Positions 32,352-41,674 of a stretch of DNA of 64,000 bases are shown here, piece after piece. The stretch spans positions 1 through 64,000 of the forward strand of contig CAJOIF010000013.1 of assembly GCA_905234765.1 (NCBI GenBank), written 5' to 3'. Source of the stretch: an uncultured Bacteroidales bacterium. GTDB lineage: Bacteria; Bacteroidota; Bacteroidia; Bacteroidales; F082. The notes under the pieces are model-generated. The model saw only the letters and a list, made by a program, of their open reading frames with translations, was not told the DNA's origin and did no database searches. Position 1 is the stretch's first letter, and each line of letters begins with the position of its first letter. Position numbers and translations under genes: made by a program.

Positions 32352-33422
32352 ATGAAACGTTTCGTTCGACTCTTTATTGTGGCGTTGGTCTTGTCTCCAG
32401 TTGTGTGTCATGCACAAAAAGAGCCATCTTCTGTTCGTATCGCGTTCTGGAACATGGAGAACTTTTTCGACCCCTTTGTGGATAGCACGAAATCGTATAA
32501 TGCCTTTACCGAGGAGGGCATGCAGCATTGGACGAAAAGCCGTTTTTACCGCAAGCGCAACAATATGTACAAAGCCATTTTGGCCATGTCGGAGAACCGC
32601 CCTTTGGGTATCCTTGGAATGTGTGAGGTGGAGAACGAGTACGTGCTGAGTGCTCTTTTTGAGCAAACCCCGCTGAAAAAGCATAACTACCGTTGGGTGC
32701 ATTACGAAGGTCCCGACAAGCGCGGCATCGACCCAGCCATCGTGTATTCCATCGACCATTTCCAACTGGTGGAGAGTGCGGTGTTTCCGTATTACAATCC
32801 CGAAGACACAGCATATCATTCTCGCGATATTCTTTATGCAAAGTTTATTTCTGTGGAGATCCCTGAGCCTGTAGAAGGGCCGACTCAAACCGCTGATACC
32901 ATTCACGTCTTCGTCAATCACTGGCCCAGCCGTTACAGCGGCGAGTTGGAAACGGTGGGCTCCAGGGCCTGTTCCGCTGCCTTGCTCCGCGCCAAGGTGG
33001 ATTCCATCGTGGCGGCAGCCCCCGAAGGCTACCAACCCAAAGTCATCATGATGGGTGACCTGAATGATTGCCCCACCGACCCAAGTGTATACGATGTGTT
33101 ACGGGCGCGCCATCCCAGCGAGATGGAAGACGGCTGTCTCGTCAATCTGTTCGGGAAGAACAACGGTTTGGACTTTGAGGGTACCCTGAAGCACCAGACC
33201 GACTGGCAGATTTTCGACCAAATCATCGTCACACCCGCCGTGATGGACGATAGTAAAGGACTTCATTATCAGGAGGGTAGTGCTCGCATCTTCCATGCCG
33301 ACTTCATGCTGGAAGACGATGAGACCTATCACGGTAAGAAGTTGTTCCGTACCTACATCGGTCCGCGTTATTTCGGCGGTTTCAGTGACCACTTGCCCGT
33401 TTATATTGATTTGACACGTTAA
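32352..33422 (+). CDS. Exported endonuclease/exonuclease/phosphatase-family protein
   Basis: This 356-residue protein has a signal peptide ending VVCHAQ. Family motifs are FWNMENFFDP (metal Asn/Glu), the GMCEVENEYVL segment, VFVNHWPSR, MMGDLNDCPTDPSV and the terminal SDHLPVYI with catalytic His. It should be a metal-dependent phosphodiesterase on nucleic acid, lipid or another phosphoester outside the cytoplasm. Residues IPEPVEGPT are encoded by a short dispersed repeat at 32858-32884, also present in gyrA, inserted in frame in what should be a loop. Confidence 0.9.
   Translation: MKRFVRLFIVALVLSPVVCHAQKEPSSVRIAFWNMENFFDPFVDSTKSYNAFTEEGMQHWTKSRFYRKRNNMYKAILAMSENRPLGILGMCEVENEYVLSALFEQTPLKKHNYRWVHYEGPDKRGIDPAIVYSIDHFQLVESAVFPYYNPEDTAYHSRDILYAKFISVEIPEPVEGPTQTADTIHVFVNHWPSRYSGELETVGSRACSAALLRAKVDSIVAAAPEGYQPKVIMMGDLNDCPTDPSVYDVLRARHPSEMEDGCLVNLFGKNNGLDFEGTLKHQTDWQIFDQIIVTPAVMDDSKGLHYQEGSARIFHADFMLEDDETYHGKKLFRTYIGPRYFGGFSDHLPVYIDLTR
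32858..32884 (+). repeat. In-frame dispersed repeat (PEPVEG type), copy 1
   Basis: The core cctgagcctgt-gaaggg followed by gggccgac encodes PEPVEG-PT. The same core in the same reading frame occurs in the gyrA tail at 60196-60230. Similar short repeats are scattered in many bacterial genomes, from memory. Confidence 0.7.
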
Positions 33423-33438
33423 TCCAACAAAAAAGTCC

Positions 33439-33446
33439 TATTTTTG
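33439..33446 (+). promoter_or_regulatory. Putative -7 box for the DMT transporter gene
   Basis: TATTTTTG, 20 nt before the ATG at 33467. Confidence 0.5.
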
Positions 33447-33466
33447 CAGCCTCAAACCAAGACACC

Positions 33467-34378
33467 ATGTGGGTAATCTTATCTTTGACATCAGCCGTCC
33501 TTTTGGGCTTTTACGATATCTTCAAGAAGCAGACTGTCGTCGGCAACGCCATTATTCCCGTCCTTTTTTACAGCACCTTAATCAGTGGACTGTTGTTCGT
33601 GCCGTTTGTGCTGCTGTCGAAATACCAGCCCGAATGGTTTGTGAGCGGCATTATGTCAAAGCTTTACATTGAGCCGCTGACCGCCCGACAGCATCTGTTG
33701 ATATTGGGTAAGACAGCCCTTATCCTTGCATCATGGATGTTCAGCTACTCGGCCATGAAGCATCTACCTATCACTGTGGTGGGGCCCGTCAACCAGCTGC
33801 GCCCGGCTATTACGGTCATACTGATGTTCATTGTTTTTCGTGAGAGCCTGACTTGGCTTCAAGGGACGGGTGTGGTCTTGGCCATTATATCGTTCTATTT
33901 CATGAACCGTTCTGGGAAGTTGGAGGGTATCAATTTTAGGTCGGACAAATGGGTGTACATGTTGCTGGGTTCAGCCATCCTAGTGGCTTTGAGCGGTGTC
34001 TACGACAAGTTCCTCCTTAGCAAGGAAAGCATCTCGCCCTCTACCATACAGGCTTGGTACACCATCTATGATTTCCTGATGATGGCCGTGCTGTTTTTCG
34101 CAATTTGGTTCCCGACCCGCAAAAAACAACCTTTTGATTGGCGTTGGGGTATTGTAGCTATGGCGGTTTTCGTCACCGTGGCCGACATTATCTATCTCAC
34201 TGGTTTGAAGCAGGATGCCGCCAAGGTGGTGCTCATCCCGCTCATTCTCTATGGGGTACGTCTCGTAGTGTCGTTTGTCTACGGCATCTTCGGTTTCAAG
34301 GAAGAAAACATCCGCAGCAAGATTATCCCTTTGCTGATGGTTTTGGCGGCCTTGGTATGCCTTTGCCTAAAGGCCTAA
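33467..34378 (+). CDS. EamA/DMT-family permease
   Basis: This 303-residue protein has ten predicted TM helices in two homologous halves, the layout of the drug/metabolite transporter superfamily. The first helix includes AVLLGFYDIFKK, and the VVGPVNQLRPAITVILMF and LTGLKQDAAKVVLIPLIL stretches are the conserved helix of each half. The C-terminus ends in a hydrophobic helix. The direction and substrate are unknown. The gene is free-standing, with its own promoter box. Confidence 0.85.
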   Translation: MWVILSLTSAVLLGFYDIFKKQTVVGNAIIPVLFYSTLISGLLFVPFVLLSKYQPEWFVSGIMSKLYIEPLTARQHLLILGKTALILASWMFSYSAMKHLPITVVGPVNQLRPAITVILMFIVFRESLTWLQGTGVVLAIISFYFMNRSGKLEGINFRSDKWVYMLLGSAILVALSGVYDKFLLSKESISPSTIQAWYTIYDFLMMAVLFFAIWFPTRKKQPFDWRWGIVAMAVFVTVADIIYLTGLKQDAAKVVLIPLILYGVRLVVSFVYGIFGFKEENIRSKIIPLLMVLAALVCLCLKA

Positions 34379-34468
34379 TTTTCAAAAACCTTGATCGAAT
34401 TGAATGTCAAAAACAGTGAAAAACTCAACATTTTCCTTTGTGGAAAGTGAAGCAACGTAGTTTTTTCC

Positions 34469-34476
34469 TATTTTTG
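34469..34476 (+). promoter_or_regulatory. Putative -7 box for the acyl-CoA synthetase gene
   Basis: TATTTTTG, 24 nt before the ATG at 34501. Confidence 0.5.
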
Positions 34477-34500
34477 CTCTTTCATTGAAAGGAATTGATT

Positions 34501-36270
34501 ATGGAAATAAAAAGAGTATTTGACCTTCTCGACCACTATGTAGAGAAGTATCCCGATCAGCAGGTGGCCCTTGCTGGAAAGAAGAATGGACAATGGGTGA
34601 ACTATAGCTCACGCAGCTATCAGGAACACGCCAACTATCTCAGTTACGCCCTCATTGAATTAGGTATTGAGAAAGGCGACAAGGTAGCCATGATTCTGAC
34701 CAATCGTCCTGAATGGAACATGCTCGACATGGCCATCAGCCAAGTCGGAGCCATCAACGTGCCGGTGTATCCCACCATCAGCGAGGAAGACTATCGCTAT
34801 ATCCTGCACGACTGCGATGCCAAGTTAGTCATCATCGATGGTCTCTCCGTCATGAACAAGGTGACCAATATCCTGCCTGATGCGCCCAATGTCAAGATGG
34901 TGTACACCATGATTGACCGTGAAAAATACCCTTATTTCGACCAACTGCTCCAACTTGGCAAGGACCATCCGCATGTTGAGGAGCTGGCTGCTCGCAAGGC
35001 CGCCGTCGACGAGATGGAATGCGCCACCATTATTTATACATCGGGTACTACAGGTACTCCCAAGGGCGTGATGCTTTCGCACCACAATCTGATGAACCAG
35101 TTCCCCAACTTCCATTACACCATCAGCGACACTTCCAATAAGGCTTTTAGCTTCTTGCCCGTATGCCATGCTTATGAACGTGCGCTGAACTATTGCTACC
35201 AATACCGTGGCATGTCAATATACTATGCTGAGAGTTTGGGAACTATTGCTTCCGATATGCGTGAGATTCATCCCACGATGATGTGCGCCGTGCCGCGTGT
35301 GCTTGAGCGTTTTTATGATGCCATCTACCAATCTGGCAAGAAGCAAAAAGGCCTCGCTAGGATGATATTCTTTTGGGCATTGCACCTCGGCGAACGTTAC
35401 AAAATCGATTCCTCTAGCCGTCACTGGTTCTATGACTGGAAACTGAGCATTGCTGACAAGTTGGTCTACAGCAAGATTAGGGCCAATATCGGTGCCGAGA
35501 GTTTCGACATTATCGTGTCGGGTGCTGCGGCCATCTCGCAGAAAATTGCAGGCTTTTTCTCGGCCATCAAGATGCCAGTGTTCGAGGGTTATGGACTCAC
35601 TGAAACATCGCCGGTTATCGCGGTCAGTACCCGTAACCCACACGGACGCGAAGTGGGCTATGTGGGTCAGCCGTTGCCTGGCACCGAAGTGAAAATTGCT
35701 GATAGCGGTGAAATCCTTTGCCGTGGCCATAATGTGATGATGGGTTACTACAAGCATCCAGAACTGACCAAAGAAGTCATTGACGAGGAGGGTTGGTTCC
35801 ATACCGGTGATATGGGAGAGATTGACCAATACAACCGCCTCCGTATCACGGGTCGCATCAAGAGCCTGTTCAAGACTTCGGGCGGCAAATACATCAACCC
35901 CGATGTTATCGAAGCCAAGTTCTGCGCCTCCAAGTTGATCGAAAACATCCTCGTGGTGGGCGAGAACCAGAAGTTCGCCGGTGCGCTTATCATCCCGAGT
36001 TTTACTGACCTGAAGGCATGGTGCGCAGAGGAGAAGATCCCGTATACCACCAACGAAGAGATGATTAAGCATCCCGAGGTGCTGAAGCGTTTTGCCAAGG
36101 AAGTCAACGAGTTGAACAAGGGTTTGGGAGAGACTGAAAAGATTAAGAAGCACGTGTTGCTTGCCGACGAGTGGAGCATCGCTAACGGCTTGCTTACGCC
36201 AACCCTGAAAGCCAAGCGCAAAATCATCATTGCCAAGTACAAGGATGTGATTGACAAGATGTTCGTCTAA
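34501..36270 (+). CDS. fadD: Long-chain acyl-CoA synthetase (AMP-forming)
   Basis: This 589-residue adenylate-forming enzyme activates fatty acids to acyl-CoA. The P-loop YTSGTTGTPKGVM, the GYGLTETSP motif, the HTGDMG hinge and GRIKSLFKTSGGKYI near the C-terminus are intact. The start is the ATG at 34501; a TTG two codons earlier is less likely. The C-terminus contains the catalytic Lys region LLTPTLKAKRK. The chain-length preference cannot be told, and fadD is used in the broad sense. It is monocistronic with a terminator. Confidence 0.92.
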   Translation: MEIKRVFDLLDHYVEKYPDQQVALAGKKNGQWVNYSSRSYQEHANYLSYALIELGIEKGDKVAMILTNRPEWNMLDMAISQVGAINVPVYPTISEEDYRYILHDCDAKLVIIDGLSVMNKVTNILPDAPNVKMVYTMIDREKYPYFDQLLQLGKDHPHVEELAARKAAVDEMECATIIYTSGTTGTPKGVMLSHHNLMNQFPNFHYTISDTSNKAFSFLPVCHAYERALNYCYQYRGMSIYYAESLGTIASDMREIHPTMMCAVPRVLERFYDAIYQSGKKQKGLARMIFFWALHLGERYKIDSSSRHWFYDWKLSIADKLVYSKIRANIGAESFDIIVSGAAAISQKIAGFFSAIKMPVFEGYGLTETSPVIAVSTRNPHGREVGYVGQPLPGTEVKIADSGEILCRGHNVMMGYYKHPELTKEVIDEEGWFHTGDMGEIDQYNRLRITGRIKSLFKTSGGKYINPDVIEAKFCASKLIENILVVGENQKFAGALIIPSFTDLKAWCAEEKIPYTTNEEMIKHPEVLKRFAKEVNELNKGLGETEKIKKHVLLADEWSIANGLLTPTLKAKRKIIIAKYKDVIDKMFV

Positions 36271-36273
36271 ATG

Positions 36274-36299
36274 AAAAAAGGAGCCTAAGCTCCTTTTTT
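36274..36299. terminator. Bidirectional rho-independent terminator
   Basis: GGAGC-CTAA-GCTCC stem flanked by A and T runs, between the converging acyl-CoA synthetase and speA genes. Confidence 0.92.
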
Positions 36300-36302
36300 C
36301 AT

Positions 36303-38189
36303 TTATTCCAAGTAAGTATACCCATAAAGTCCCGACCGGTAGTTGGAGAGGAATTCCTTTCCTTCCTCAACGGTGATTTTCCCTTCCTTCACGCACTTGG
36401 TCACCCAAGTCTCCACCGTGCGTACCAGTTTCTTCGGACTATACTGAACATATTCCAACACATCGGCAACGGTCTCGCCATCGATGACTTGGTCGATGTA
36501 GTAACCCTTTTCGTCCACCGAGACGTGCACGGCGTTGGTGTCGCCAAACAGGTTGTGCAGGTCGCCGAGGATTTCCTGATAGGCACCCACGAGAAACACA
36601 CCTATATAATAATGTTCCTTGTCGCTGAAGCTATGCAGCGGGATGGTGTGTTGCGTCGACTTGGCGACAAAGTTGGTGATTTTGCCGTCGCTGTCGCAGG
36701 TGATGTCCTGCAAAGTAGCGAGGTGGGTTGGGTTCTCGTCAAGGCGTTGGATGGGGATGATGGGGAAGAGTTGGTCGATGGCCCAAAGGTCGGGCAGCGA
36801 CTGGAACAGCGAGAAGTTGCAGAAGTACTTGTCGGCCAAAAGTTTAGGAAGAGAGGTAAAGTCTTCCGGCACGCGTTTCAGGCTGTTGGCAATATGGTTC
36901 ACCTCGCGGGCGATGCTCCAGTACAGACGCTCTATCTTGGCGCGTGACTTAAGGTCGAGCAGTCCGAGGCTAAAGAGGTTGAGAGCCTCTTCACGGATTT
37001 CTTGGGCATCGTGCCAGATTTCAAGAGACGAACTCTTGGTGAGTTCTTCCCACGAGTCGTAGAGTTCCTTGATGAGTTCGTGATCGTTCTCTTCGGGCTC
37101 CTCGTTGTCGTCCCATTCGGGCAGTGAGGTCTTCTCCAGCACTTCGAAAATGAGGACAGAATGGTGGGCGGTCAGGGCACGGCCCGACTCGCAGATGACG
37201 TTGGGGTGGGGCAATTCGTTTTTGTCACAGGCGTCCACGATGGTGTAGATGGCGTTGTTGGCATACTCCTGGATGCTGTAGTTGACAGAGCTGGCACTGC
37301 TGGAACTGGTGCCGTCGTAGTCGACACCAAGGCCGCCGCCCATGTCGACATATTCGATATGGTAGCCCATCTTATAAAGTTGCACATAAAACTGTGCCGC
37401 CTCGCGTAGGGCTACGTTGATTTTCTTGATTTTGCTGACTTGGCTGCCGATATGGTAATGAACCAGTTTCAGGCAGCTTTTCATGTCGTGTTCTTCAAGG
37501 AAGTCGAGCGCTTCCAAGAGCTCTGACGAAGTGAGGCCGAACTTGCTGCCGTCGCCGCCCGATTCTTCCCATTTTCCAGAGCCTGAACTGGCCAGTTTGA
37601 TGCGCACACCCAGATTAGGCGTGACCTTCAAGCGGCGGGCGATCTTGGCGGTGGTCTTCAACTCGTTGAGTTTCTCGATGACGATGATGATCTTGCGTCC
37701 CATCTTCTGGGCGAGCAAGGCCAGTTCGATGAACTCTTCGTCTTTGTAACCATTGCAAACGATGAGCGAATCGGAATCGGTGCCGAGGGCGATGATGGCG
37801 TGAAGCTCAGGTTTGGAGCCGGCTTCCAGACCGATGTTGCATTTCTTGCCATGGCTGACAATCTCTTCGACTACAGGCCGCATCTGGTTCACCTTGATGG
37901 GCATCACTACGAAGTTCTGTCCATGGAACTCATATTCCTTGGCGGCCTCCTTGAAGCAGGAGTCGATTTTGTTGATGCGGTCGTCGAGGATATCGGGGAA
38001 ACGCAGCAGCATGGGAGCCGAAACGTCCCTAAGTGACAGTTCGTCAACGAGTTCCGGAAGGTCTATGGAAGCACAGCCTTCCTTGGGGGTCACGGTCATG
38101 TGGCCTTTTTCGTTGATGGAAAAGTAATTGCCGCCCCAACCTTTCACGTTGTAAAGGTCCTCGGAGTCTTCAATGCGCCATTTTCTCAT
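36303..38189 (-). CDS. speA: Biosynthetic arginine decarboxylase
   Basis: This 628-residue PLP enzyme (fold III, SpeA type) makes agmatine from arginine, the first step of the agmatine route to putrescine and spermidine. The PLP-binding Lys99 is in VMPIKVNQ. GLEAGSKPEL, HYHIGSQ, YVDMGGGLGVDYDG and VICESGRALTAHHSVL are family motifs. It has the long C-terminal helical part of SpeA. With arcA at 10 kb, this strain has two competing arginine-consuming enzymes. The -7 box is at 38221-38228. Confidence 0.97.
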   Translation of the reverse strand: MRKWRIEDSEDLYNVKGWGGNYFSINEKGHMTVTPKEGCASIDLPELVDELSLRDVSAPMLLRFPDILDDRINKIDSCFKEAAKEYEFHGQNFVVMPIKVNQMRPVVEEIVSHGKKCNIGLEAGSKPELHAIIALGTDSDSLIVCNGYKDEEFIELALLAQKMGRKIIIVIEKLNELKTTAKIARRLKVTPNLGVRIKLASSGSGKWEESGGDGSKFGLTSSELLEALDFLEEHDMKSCLKLVHYHIGSQVSKIKKINVALREAAQFYVQLYKMGYHIEYVDMGGGLGVDYDGTSSSSASSVNYSIQEYANNAIYTIVDACDKNELPHPNVICESGRALTAHHSVLIFEVLEKTSLPEWDDNEEPEENDHELIKELYDSWEELTKSSSLEIWHDAQEIREEALNLFSLGLLDLKSRAKIERLYWSIAREVNHIANSLKRVPEDFTSLPKLLADKYFCNFSLFQSLPDLWAIDQLFPIIPIQRLDENPTHLATLQDITCDSDGKITNFVAKSTQHTIPLHSFSDKEHYYIGVFLVGAYQEILGDLHNLFGDTNAVHVSVDEKGYYIDQVIDGETVADVLEYVQYSPKKLVRTVETWVTKCVKEGKITVEEGKEFLSNYRSGLYGYTYLE

Positions 38190-38220
38190 TGTTTCAAGTT
38201 TAGAATGTTGTAATGGGCTG

Positions 38221-38228
38221 CAAAACTA
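38221..38228 (-). promoter_or_regulatory. Putative -7 box for speA
   Basis: Minus-strand TAGTTTTG, 31 nt before the ATG at 38189. Confidence 0.5.
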
Positions 38229-38259
38229 ATAAAAAGTCTTGGTTTTGCACGTTTTTCTT

Positions 38260-38267
38260 TATTTTTG
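38260..38267 (+). promoter_or_regulatory. Putative -7 box for the N-acetylglucosamine kinase-like gene
   Basis: TATTTTTG, 15 nt before the ATG at 38283; divergent from speA. Confidence 0.5.
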
Positions 38268-38282
38268 CGGAAAATATTTGCC

Positions 38283-39128
38283 ATGAAACTAATCATTGAT
38301 GGCGGTTCCACCAAAATGGAATGGATTCTCTTGGATAGAGAGGTGGTTAAAGACCGTTTCACTACGGAAGGATATAATCCCAATTATTCCGACCGTCACG
38401 ACCTTGAAAATAGGGTTTTATCTGTGAAAACGCAGAGATTTGCGCCTCTACCCAACGAGATCCAATCCATCCATTATTACGGCACGGGCTGTGGCAACGA
38501 ACGGAATTGCCTGATGATAAAGGACGTATTTCATTGTCATTTCCCCAATGCTGAAATCCATGTTACGCACGACTTGATGGCGGCTTGCCATGCCGTATTG
38601 GGTCATGAAGAAGGTGTCGTCTGCATTCTTGGAACTGGCTCGAATTCATGTGTTTACGATGGAGAAAACATTGTCAAAAGAGCCGTTTCCTTGGGTTATC
38701 TTGTCGGTGATGAGGGCAGTGGGATGCACATTGGGAGGGAAGTGGTGAGGGCTTATTTCTATGGTTTCATGCCCGCTGATTTGCGACAGCAATTTGATGC
38801 GACCTATCATCTTGAACTAAAGGATTTCATCCAACAACTTTATCAAGATGGTCAGCCTTCAAAATACCTGGCTACGTTTGCCAAATTCGCTGGTACACAT
38901 CAAGACGTGCCTTTCATCCATGACCTGGTGAAAGAGTGTTTCGATGCGTTCCTCAAAGCATTTGTTCTTCGGTTTGAAGAAAGTAAAACAATGAAAATCA
39001 GTTTTATAGGATCTGTTGCCTATCATTTCCAAGGCATTTTGAAGGAATGTATAAAAAGCCATGACCTCACCATGGGCGAGGTCATGACATCTCCTGCTGA
39101 AGGTTTAGTGCGTTATTATTCCGAATGA
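38283..39128 (+). CDS. N-acetylglucosamine kinase-like BadF/BcrA ATPase-family protein
   Basis: This 281-residue actin-fold ATPase begins MKLIIDGGSTKMEW, the phosphate-1 loop. The second phosphate motif is VCILGTGSNSC, followed by GYLVGDEGSGMHIGR. This order is typical of eukaryote-like GlcNAc kinases in Bacteroidota, which phosphorylate free N-acetylglucosamine. A role with GH109 and the NahK-like kinase in amino-sugar use is inference. The start follows the promoter box. The 3' end lies just before a large inverted repeat. Confidence 0.82.
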   Translation: MKLIIDGGSTKMEWILLDREVVKDRFTTEGYNPNYSDRHDLENRVLSVKTQRFAPLPNEIQSIHYYGTGCGNERNCLMIKDVFHCHFPNAEIHVTHDLMAACHAVLGHEEGVVCILGTGSNSCVYDGENIVKRAVSLGYLVGDEGSGMHIGREVVRAYFYGFMPADLRQQFDATYHLELKDFIQQLYQDGQPSKYLATFAKFAGTHQDVPFIHDLVKECFDAFLKAFVLRFEESKTMKISFIGSVAYHFQGILKECIKSHDLTMGEVMTSPAEGLVRYYSE

Positions 39129-39138
39129 AACTTGAAGC

Positions 39139-39233
39139 TGTTTTGAAGGCATGTCAACCCATAGATACACTCCCTCCTTCGTCGGTCGGTATGACATGGG
39201 TTGCTTAGTGAGTGTATCTATGCCTTCAAAACA
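39139..39233. repeat. Long inverted repeat between convergent genes
   Basis: The left arm is tgttttgaaggcat (39139-39152), then a 10 nt insertion, then agatacactc (39163-39172). The right arm (39210-39233) is the perfect reverse complement of the two pieces joined. The centre is 37 nt. It starts 10 nt after the kinase stop and ends 3 nt before the T9SS gene stop. No T-run follows either arm. Confidence 0.75.
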
Positions 39234-39235
39234 TT

Positions 39236-41647
39236 TTAATGTTTCACGATACGGTGTGCGCTACTTCTGTTGCCAAAGTCCAGCTGAATCAGGTATGAGC
39301 CTTCGCTCAAGTCGCTCAAATCAAGTTCAATACACTTTTCGGCCACATCTTGTTCTTTTACCAAGCGGCCGTAGATATCATAAACGCGGATACTCTTAAT
39401 GGTCTTCTCAGCCTTGATGCTCACCATCGAAGCGAAGGGGTTGGGGAAGATTTGGCTAGTCAACGTGTTTTCATCAACACTGGCCGTCGGTTGGAATTGA
39501 GCTTCGTAGTCTTCAGATTCCGTCACTGTGAAGGAGTAGCTGGCTTCGGTTGAGACTTGAATGCCGTTCTTTGTCCATTCGACAAAGATGAAGCCCTCGT
39601 TTGCTGTGGCCAATAGGTTGCAAATTTGTCCGTAGGTATAGGTGCCGCTACCGGAAACGGTACCGCTTTCGCTCGGATTGGCAGTCGCACCGATCGTGTA
39701 ACTGTTGGCAGAAAAGTGTGCAACAAAGGTTGCAGTTTCAGTTACCGTGAAGCTATAGGTCGGTTCGGTTGACACCTCGGTATTGTCTTTGGTCCAGTTG
39801 ACGAAGGTGTAACCCACGTTGGCCGTGGCCGTTAGGGTGCAGACTTCGCCGAAATTGTAGCCACCACTACCGCTGACAACACCTCCTTCTTCTGGGGTAG
39901 CCACAGCTGTGATGACATAACCTTGTGTGGAGAAGTGTGCTACAAGAGTACGGTTGCTAATGACGGTGAAGGTGTAATCAGCATTGGCTGAAACTTGTGC
40001 TCCGTTCTCTGTCCAATTGATAAAGGTATATCCTTCGTTGGCCGTGGCGTGGACGGTGCAGCTTTGGCTGTAGTTGAACGTGCCACCACCACTGACGTTA
40101 CCACCCGCACTCGGGTCAGCAGAGGCGGTGATGGTGTAGCTTTGGATTTGGAAATGCGCAACGTAGGCAGCTGATTCAGTAACAGTGAAAGTATAGCTGG
40201 CATTGGTGGAAACTTGTGTGCCATTTTTCGTCCAGTTGACGAAAGTGTAGCCTTGGTTGGCCAAGGCTGTCAAAGTGCAGCTTTGGCCGTAGTTGAACGC
40301 GCCACTACCACTGATGTTACCACCCGCACTCGGGTCGGCGGAAGCGGTGATGGAGTAGGTCTGAGTTTGGAAGTTTGCTACTAGGTTGCGGTCACCCTCC
40401 ACGGTAAACGTGTAGTTGGCATCTGTGGATACCACGTTGCCATTTTCGGTCCAGTTGGTGAACGAGTAGCCTGTGTTGGCCGTGGCTGTGACGGTGCAAG
40501 AGGTGCCTTGGTTGTAGGTACCGCCACCTGTGACGTTACCTCCATCATTCGGATTGGCTGCCACTGTGACCGTGAATGATTGTGTTGGACTGGTGATAGA
40601 CACCGTTTGGATGTTTTGGCCAATCATGGGATAGTTGGTGGATCTCACGCGGATTTGGTATTGACCGTCAGCTACATTGGGGATAGTAGCGGCAATGCTG
40701 CCACTTGTGGTGGTGGTGACACTCCCCAAAGCAGTGGGGTTGCTGAAACTGCCATTGGCATCGGAGAGTTCAGCAATGACTTGGTTGGCCGAGGCGTTTA
40801 GGTTGTCGGGTGACATGGTTCCTGTCAGAGTGAAAGGAATGGTAATGGCTTCGTTGGGCGCGAGGCTGCTTGAAGCCAGTTGCCCCATGCTGAGGGTGGG
40901 GCTGTAAATCAACAACACGTCATCAAGGAAAAGATCGTCGTTGGTGCTGCCTGTACCGGGCGTTTCGTTGGTAGTGGCCATGAGGAGGATGTAGTGCACA
41001 TCAGTGCAGGGACCGTTATTGATGAAAGGGATGCTCAATCGGGTCCAGTTGTAAGCTCCGCCGTTGGCGGCAGTGCGTGTAAATCTTTGGTCAGCCGTTG
41101 CCACATGCATATTGGTGGGCTCTTCGGTGCCGTCGGCTTTAATCTTATAATCAGCATTACCGTGTACGACAGCCTTTACTTGTGCTTTGTGGGAAGTGCT
41201 TTGGCTGCGGAAACATACCCAAACGGTGAGCGAGTCAGGGAGTTGGGTGATGGGCGTGTTGAACGCGTTTTGGTCGCGTTGCGTATAGTTGTAGTTGCTC
41301 GAACCCGCGGGCGTCATGCTGCCTGCGTTAATACGGCCATTGGTGACGGTGCCGTTGGCTGTGATACCGAAGACGCTGCTGGGAACCAGCCTGACGCTTT
41401 TCGAGCCAGATGAACCGGGGCGAGTTTGGCTGGACTGCTCAACGGAGCTCGGCATCATGCTTGAGAATGAACCTGTTGCCGTACCGCCTGAGTGCCAATG
41501 CACGGGCTCGCTGACGGATTCTGTCTCGCGTGTGGTCCATTGTTCAAAGCCAGGGTTGTCGAATTGAGGGCCGTATTGGGCTGAAAGATTTAAACTTAAA
41601 ATGCTGAAAAAGAAAACACTAAAAACGTTAATAAAAAGGTTCTTCAT
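39236..41647 (-). CDS. T9SS-secreted surface protein with five InlB-like beta repeats
   Basis: This 803-residue protein has a signal peptide (ends LNLSAQ) and a beta domain paralogous to the protein at 3160-4146 (FDNPGFEQWTTR, PDSLTVWVCFR, NDDLFLDDVLLIY). A linker immunoglobulin-like part follows. Five tandem repeats of about 73 residues come next, each with GTYxxGxxCTVTATANxGYxFxNWTxNG. The C-terminal sorting domain is FPNPFASMVSIKAEK to HRIVKH. It is presumably an adhesin or glycan-binding protein on the cell surface. Repeat number may vary in the population. The ligand is unknown. The promoter box is at 41675-41682. Confidence 0.88.
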   Translation of the reverse strand: MKNLFINVFSVFFFSILSLNLSAQYGPQFDNPGFEQWTTRETESVSEPVHWHSGGTATGSFSSMMPSSVEQSSQTRPGSSGSKSVRLVPSSVFGITANGTVTNGRINAGSMTPAGSSNYNYTQRDQNAFNTPITQLPDSLTVWVCFRSQSTSHKAQVKAVVHGNADYKIKADGTEEPTNMHVATADQRFTRTAANGGAYNWTRLSIPFINNGPCTDVHYILLMATTNETPGTGSTNDDLFLDDVLLIYSPTLSMGQLASSSLAPNEAITIPFTLTGTMSPDNLNASANQVIAELSDANGSFSNPTALGSVTTTTSGSIAATIPNVADGQYQIRVRSTNYPMIGQNIQTVSITSPTQSFTVTVAANPNDGGNVTGGGTYNQGTSCTVTATANTGYSFTNWTENGNVVSTDANYTFTVEGDRNLVANFQTQTYSITASADPSAGGNISGSGAFNYGQSCTLTALANQGYTFVNWTKNGTQVSTNASYTFTVTESAAYVAHFQIQSYTITASADPSAGGNVSGGGTFNYSQSCTVHATANEGYTFINWTENGAQVSANADYTFTVISNRTLVAHFSTQGYVITAVATPEEGGVVSGSGGYNFGEVCTLTATANVGYTFVNWTKDNTEVSTEPTYSFTVTETATFVAHFSANSYTIGATANPSESGTVSGSGTYTYGQICNLLATANEGFIFVEWTKNGIQVSTEASYSFTVTESEDYEAQFQPTASVDENTLTSQIFPNPFASMVSIKAEKTIKSIRVYDIYGRLVKEQDVAEKCIELDLSDLSEGSYLIQLDFGNRSSAHRIVKH
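39440..40580 (-). repeat. Five tandem coding repeats of about 220 bp
   Basis: Tandem units inside the T9SS gene, each about 219 nt, encode the 73-residue InlB-like repeats. They diverge by substitution, so this is old duplication, not a recent satellite. Confidence 0.7.
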
Positions 41648-41674
41648 AGTCCAATGAATGGTTAATAATTCGGC

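Noticed and set aside
39440..40580. Regularly spaced repeats, first thought to be a CRISPR array
   Set aside because: Units are about 219 bp, without unique spacers, in frame, and encode InlB-like domains.
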